This document shows, piece after piece, positions 42,460 through 45,705 of a stretch of DNA of 45,705 nucleotides. Below the pieces are notes generated by a model. That model worked only from the letters and a program-made list of their open reading frames with translations, was not told where the DNA came from and searched no databases. The first letter of the stretch is position 1. Each line of letters starts with the position of its first letter. The DNA comes from an uncultured Clostridia bacterium. GTDB lineage: Bacteria; Bacillota; Clostridia; TANB77; CAG-508. The position numbers and the translations under genes are program-made. The stretch spans positions 1 through 45,705 of the forward strand of contig CAKPCF010000011.1 of the NCBI GenBank assembly GCA_934141445.1. Reading direction: 5' to 3'.

Positions 42460-43170
42460 ATGGAAAAGATAGTAGAGCTTAAAAATGTAAGTAAAATCTA
42501 CAACACAGGAGAGAAAGAATTTAAGGCTTTAGACAATATTGATTTATCAATAAATAAAGGAGAATTTGTTGTAATTCTTGGTCCATCTGGTGCTGGTAAA
42601 TCAACACTTTTAAATTTAATTGGTGGTATGGATACTCCTACACAAGGAAGTATAAAAATTGATGGAGAAGAAATTTCAAAATATAATGAAAATCAATTAA
42701 GCAAATATAGAGCTGAAAATATCGGATTTATTTTTCAATTCTATAATATATTGCCAACTCTTACAGTATATGAAAATGTAGAACTAATCAAAGATGTAGT
42801 TAAAAATGGAAATGATAGCAAAGAAGCTATAAAAGCAGTAGGATTAGAAGAACACTTAAATAAGTTTCCTAACCAATTATCTGGTGGTGAACAACAAAGA
42901 GTTTCTATAGCAAGAGCTATAGCTAAAAATCCAAAGCTATTATTATGTGATGAACCAACAGGTGCATTAGATTCTAAAACAGGTGTAGAAGTTTTAAAAC
43001 TATTGAAAAAGCAATGTGATGGGAATAATGGAAAAAATACTGTTATCATAGTAACACATAATAGTTTATTTGCAGAAATAGCTGACACAGTAATAAGAGT
43101 AAAGAATGGTAAAATCGAAAGTGTAACTTCAAATGAAAAACCAAAAAAGATTGATGAGGTGAAATGGTAA
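42460..43170 (+). CDS. ABC transporter ATP-binding protein (MacB/LolD-like)
   Basis: The 236-residue ATPase has Walker A GPSGAGKST (about 42-50), the Q-loop QFYN, the ABC signature LSGGEQQR (about 140-147), Walker B LLLCDEP and the H-loop histidine in VTHN. This subtype pairs with FtsX-like permeases that work as mechanotransmission exporters (antimicrobial peptides or lipids). Its last base overlaps the permease start. Confidence 0.9.
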   Translation: MEKIVELKNVSKIYNTGEKEFKALDNIDLSINKGEFVVILGPSGAGKSTLLNLIGGMDTPTQGSIKIDGEEISKYNENQLSKYRAENIGFIFQFYNILPTLTVYENVELIKDVVKNGNDSKEAIKAVGLEEHLNKFPNQLSGGEQQRVSIARAIAKNPKLLLCDEPTGALDSKTGVEVLKLLKKQCDGNNGKNTVIIVTHNSLFAEIADTVIRVKNGKIESVTSNEKPKKIDEVKW

Positions 43171-45539
43171 TGTTAGGAAAAAAGATGATTCGTGACATAA
43201 GAAAAAACATGTCACAATTTGTTACTATATTTTTAATGGTTTTTATAGGAGTTATGGCTTATAGCGGAATAGAAAGTTATATGGAAGGCATGAAACAAAC
43301 TGCTGATAACTTTTATGAGGATTATAATTTACAAGATTTAAATGTAATGGGAGCTTTATCAGCAGATGATTTAGACAAAATAAAAGACATTGAACATATT
43401 AAAAATGCTGAAGAAAAATTAAATATAAATGCTGTTTTAGAAAGTGATGCAGATATCACAATTTCAATGAATTTTATTTCAAAAAATGAAATATCAAAAT
43501 TTTATATTGTAGATGGTGAAAAATTTGATTTTGAAAATAAAGGTATATGGCTAGATAATTTTTTTGCAGAAGAAAATAATCTAAAGGTAGGGGATACATT
43601 AAAAATAAAATATGATGGCTATGTTTTTGAGGAAAAAATAATAGGACTTATAAATGTACCAGACCATGTATATGATGTAAAAGATGAATCACAATTATAT
43701 CCAGACCATAAAAAATTTGGATTTGCTTATACTCAAATTAGTGAATTAAGTGGATATATAAAAAAACAAGTAATGAAAGAAATGAACATTACTGATGAAG
43801 AAACATTTGATAAATATGTAAAAGATTTTAATTATAAAGATTATTTAAAATATAATTACATAATGGTAGATATAGATGATAAGTCAAACATAAATGAAGT
43901 TAAAGATGCTATTGAAGAAAAAGTCGAAGATGCAATTGTGATAAATATTGAAGATACTGCTTCTTATGCTCAATATCAAGGCGAGATAGAAGAAGGAGAA
44001 ACATATATCGGAGTATTTTCTGGATTATTCTTATTTATTGCTTTGTTATCAGTTGTTACAACAATGACAAGAGTTGTAAAAAAGCAAAGACTACAAATTG
44101 GTACTTTAAAAGCTCTTGGATTTAAAAGAATTAAAATTATAATGCATTATATTAGTTATAGTTTTTGGATATCAGTTATTGCTTCAATATTTGGACTAAT
44201 TGCTGGTAGGTATTTTATAGGAAATGTATTTATTGGAATGGAAATGAGCTTTTTCCAAATTCCAAATGGAATGCCAATAATAAAAAATGACTCATATATA
44301 GTAGCTGTTCTTGTTGTTTTATGTGTTTCTTTTATTACTTATTTATCAACTAGAAAAATTTTACGAGAAACAACAGCAGATACTTTAAGAAATGAGATTC
44401 CTAGTGTAAAAAATAATTCATTAAATATAACAACGGTTGGCATTTTTAAGAAAATGAGCTTTAATACAAAATGGAATATTAGAGATATGTTCAGAAATAA
44501 AGCAAGAACTATAATGGGAATAGTTGGTGTTACTGCTTGTGCAATGTTAATCGTTTGTAGTTTAGGAATGCTTGATAGTATGAATTATTTCATTGATTTA
44601 CAATTCAATAAAATCTTCAATTTTGATTATAAACTAAGTTTAAAATCTGATATAAGTAAAGATGCTCTTAAAGAGTTAACAGATAAATATGGAGATAATA
44701 CCTCTGAAAGTTTATATATAGAAATTCAAGATAAAGATGGTAATAAGGAATCTAATAATATTTTTGTAACGGATTGCAATGATTATGTAAGATTTGTTGA
44801 TGATAAAGATAACTTTACTACAGTAGATAGCAATGAAGGTATATACGTTACATATAAATTAGCTAAAACAAATGGATATAAAATAGGTGATGAAATAACA
44901 TGGCATATTTCTGGAAAAAATGATTATTATACATCTAAAATAGTTGGTTTTAATAAAGATCCACAAAATCAAAATGTTACTATGACAAGAGAATACCTAG
45001 AAAGCTTAAATATAGAATATAAACCAGATTCATTGTATACAAATACAGATTTGAGCAATACAAAAGAAATTTCTAATGTAGATGTAATTGCAAATATAGA
45101 TAGCTTAAAAGAAGGTATGTCTAGTATGCTTGAAACAATGAAAACAATGATAACACTTATCATTGTTATAGCAGTAGTTCTTGGAACTGTAATTATTTAC
45201 AATTTAGGAATATTATCTTATACAGAAAAGCAATATCAATTTGCAACATTAAAGGTTTTAGGATTTAAAGATAAAAAAATTCAAAAAATCTTTATAAGGC
45301 AAAACAATATTATCTCAATTATATCTATAATATTAGGATTGCCAGCAGGATTTTATTTAACAGATTGGATATTTAAAACAGCAATTGAAGAAAGCTACGA
45401 TTTTGGTGCACATATAAATCCTCAAGCTTATATTATTGCAGGTATAGGAACTTTTGTAATGTCTTATATAGTTTCAAAATTGTTATCAAAAAAGATTAAA
45501 AAAATAGATATGGTATCAAGTTTAAAAGGAAATGAATAA
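43170..45539 (+). CDS. FtsX-like ABC permease
   Basis: The 789-residue permease has an N-terminal helix, a large outer domain, a first FtsX block of three helices (about 280-400), a second helix-plus-outer-domain unit (about 445-650) and a final three-helix FtsX block (about 660-785). This duplicated layout is typical for permeases of about 800 residues. The ATG at 43170 has GAGGTG 8 bases upstream and overlaps the ATPase stop by one base, giving coupled translation. Substrate is unknown; the TetR control suggests a toxic compound or peptide. Confidence 0.85.
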   Translation: MLGKKMIRDIRKNMSQFVTIFLMVFIGVMAYSGIESYMEGMKQTADNFYEDYNLQDLNVMGALSADDLDKIKDIEHIKNAEEKLNINAVLESDADITISMNFISKNEISKFYIVDGEKFDFENKGIWLDNFFAEENNLKVGDTLKIKYDGYVFEEKIIGLINVPDHVYDVKDESQLYPDHKKFGFAYTQISELSGYIKKQVMKEMNITDEETFDKYVKDFNYKDYLKYNYIMVDIDDKSNINEVKDAIEEKVEDAIVINIEDTASYAQYQGEIEEGETYIGVFSGLFLFIALLSVVTTMTRVVKKQRLQIGTLKALGFKRIKIIMHYISYSFWISVIASIFGLIAGRYFIGNVFIGMEMSFFQIPNGMPIIKNDSYIVAVLVVLCVSFITYLSTRKILRETTADTLRNEIPSVKNNSLNITTVGIFKKMSFNTKWNIRDMFRNKARTIMGIVGVTACAMLIVCSLGMLDSMNYFIDLQFNKIFNFDYKLSLKSDISKDALKELTDKYGDNTSESLYIEIQDKDGNKESNNIFVTDCNDYVRFVDDKDNFTTVDSNEGIYVTYKLAKTNGYKIGDEITWHISGKNDYYTSKIVGFNKDPQNQNVTMTREYLESLNIEYKPDSLYTNTDLSNTKEISNVDVIANIDSLKEGMSSMLETMKTMITLIIVIAVVLGTVIIYNLGILSYTEKQYQFATLKVLGFKDKKIQKIFIRQNNIISIISIILGLPAGFYLTDWIFKTAIEESYDFGAHINPQAYIIAGIGTFVMSYIVSKLLSKKIKKIDMVSSLKGNE

Positions 45540-45547
45540 TTAGTATA

Positions 45548-45580
45548 AAGAGTTGCTAAAATAATAGCAACTCTTATTAT
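45548..45580 (+). terminator. Terminator of the ABC exporter operon
   Basis: AAGAGTTGCT (45548-45557) pairs with AGCAACTCTT (45566-45575), followed by a T-rich run. Confidence 0.75.
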
Positions 45581-45639
45581 TTATCATGATTTCTATATAA
45601 ATATTTAATAATGTTTCTAATGCAAAAGCTGTCAATAGT

Positions 45640-45690
45640 TTTTAGAAATGTCACCTTTAAGATATAAAAATAACTTTTAGAAATGTCACC
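45640..45690. repeat. Direct repeats, possible edge of an insertion element
   Basis: TTTTAGAAATGTCACC occurs identically at 45640-45655 and 45675-45690, 35 bp apart, with a further TGTCA at 45630-45634. Repeated short binding sites in a non-coding stretch are typical of insertion-sequence ends (for example IS21-like elements), but the window stops before any transposase. Confidence 0.4.
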
Positions 45691-45705
45691 CCTTGTTAGT
45701 TAGGA

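Overview
This is an AT-rich chromosomal segment of a low-G+C Gram-positive bacterium, most likely a gut-type member of the Clostridia. The evidence is the strong Shine-Dalgarno sequences (AGGAGG, AAAGGA), near-consensus TTGACA/TATAAT promoters, T-tailed hairpin terminators, CGAAC-N4-GTTYG-type LexA boxes, ECF sigma/anti-sigma pairs, and the FabI-type FASII cluster with accB-accC-accDA. UAA, UAG and UGA all act as stops. I see no rRNA or tRNA gene and no CRISPR array. No species can be assigned from the sequence alone.

Layout. Positions 1-2000 hold two beta-helix (bactofilin-like) genes of visibly higher G+C, a terminator, and a non-coding stretch with two 50-bp tandem repeats, a second terminator and a five-codon ORF. 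Positions 2000-4030 hold uvrB, broken by one extra base inside its Walker A motif. Positions 4040-4870 are a compact type III toxin-antitoxin locus of the ToxIN/AbiQ type: promoter, three 36-nt tandem repeats (antitoxin RNA), intrinsic terminator and ToxN endoribonuclease. Next come a HAD phosphatase, a 570-bp gene-free region rich in hairpins, a 1043-residue leucine-rich-repeat protein with a pilin-like N-terminus, and a lipoprotein.

Positions 10750-20940 are one long fatty-acid synthesis operon: AMP-forming acyl ligase, biotin ligase, fabD, fabG, fabF, accB, fabZ, accC, a fused accD-accA gene and fabI. fabH and acpP are absent. A convergent HD-domain gene and an acyl-ACP thioesterase follow.

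Positions 22400-25080 form a small SOS island: dinB with a LexA box, then an unlisted 50-codon single-membrane-span gene under a near-perfect promoter carrying LexA-like boxes, then a convergent tyrosine recombinase. A cardiolipin synthase follows. After it come an ECF sigma factor fused in frame to a membrane span and an outer domain, a DXS-like enzyme, a classical ECF sigma/anti-sigma/membrane-protein operon, and a 1437-residue protein with a C-terminal polymerase-beta-type nucleotidyltransferase domain plus a translationally coupled 126-residue partner. A TGTAACC-type motif precedes both sigma loci, and a weaker TGTAAC copy lies upstream of the nucleotidyltransferase gene. The window ends with a membrane-protein/HAD pair, a copZ-copA copper operon with a CsoR-like operator, a TetR-regulated ABC exporter with two identical-arm operators, and what may be the edge of an insertion element.

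The items most deserving attention are the ToxIN locus, the SOS-controlled 50-residue membrane protein, the sigma-membrane fusion, and the nucleotidyltransferase pair. All functional calls rest on motif reading. No database search or folding program was run.
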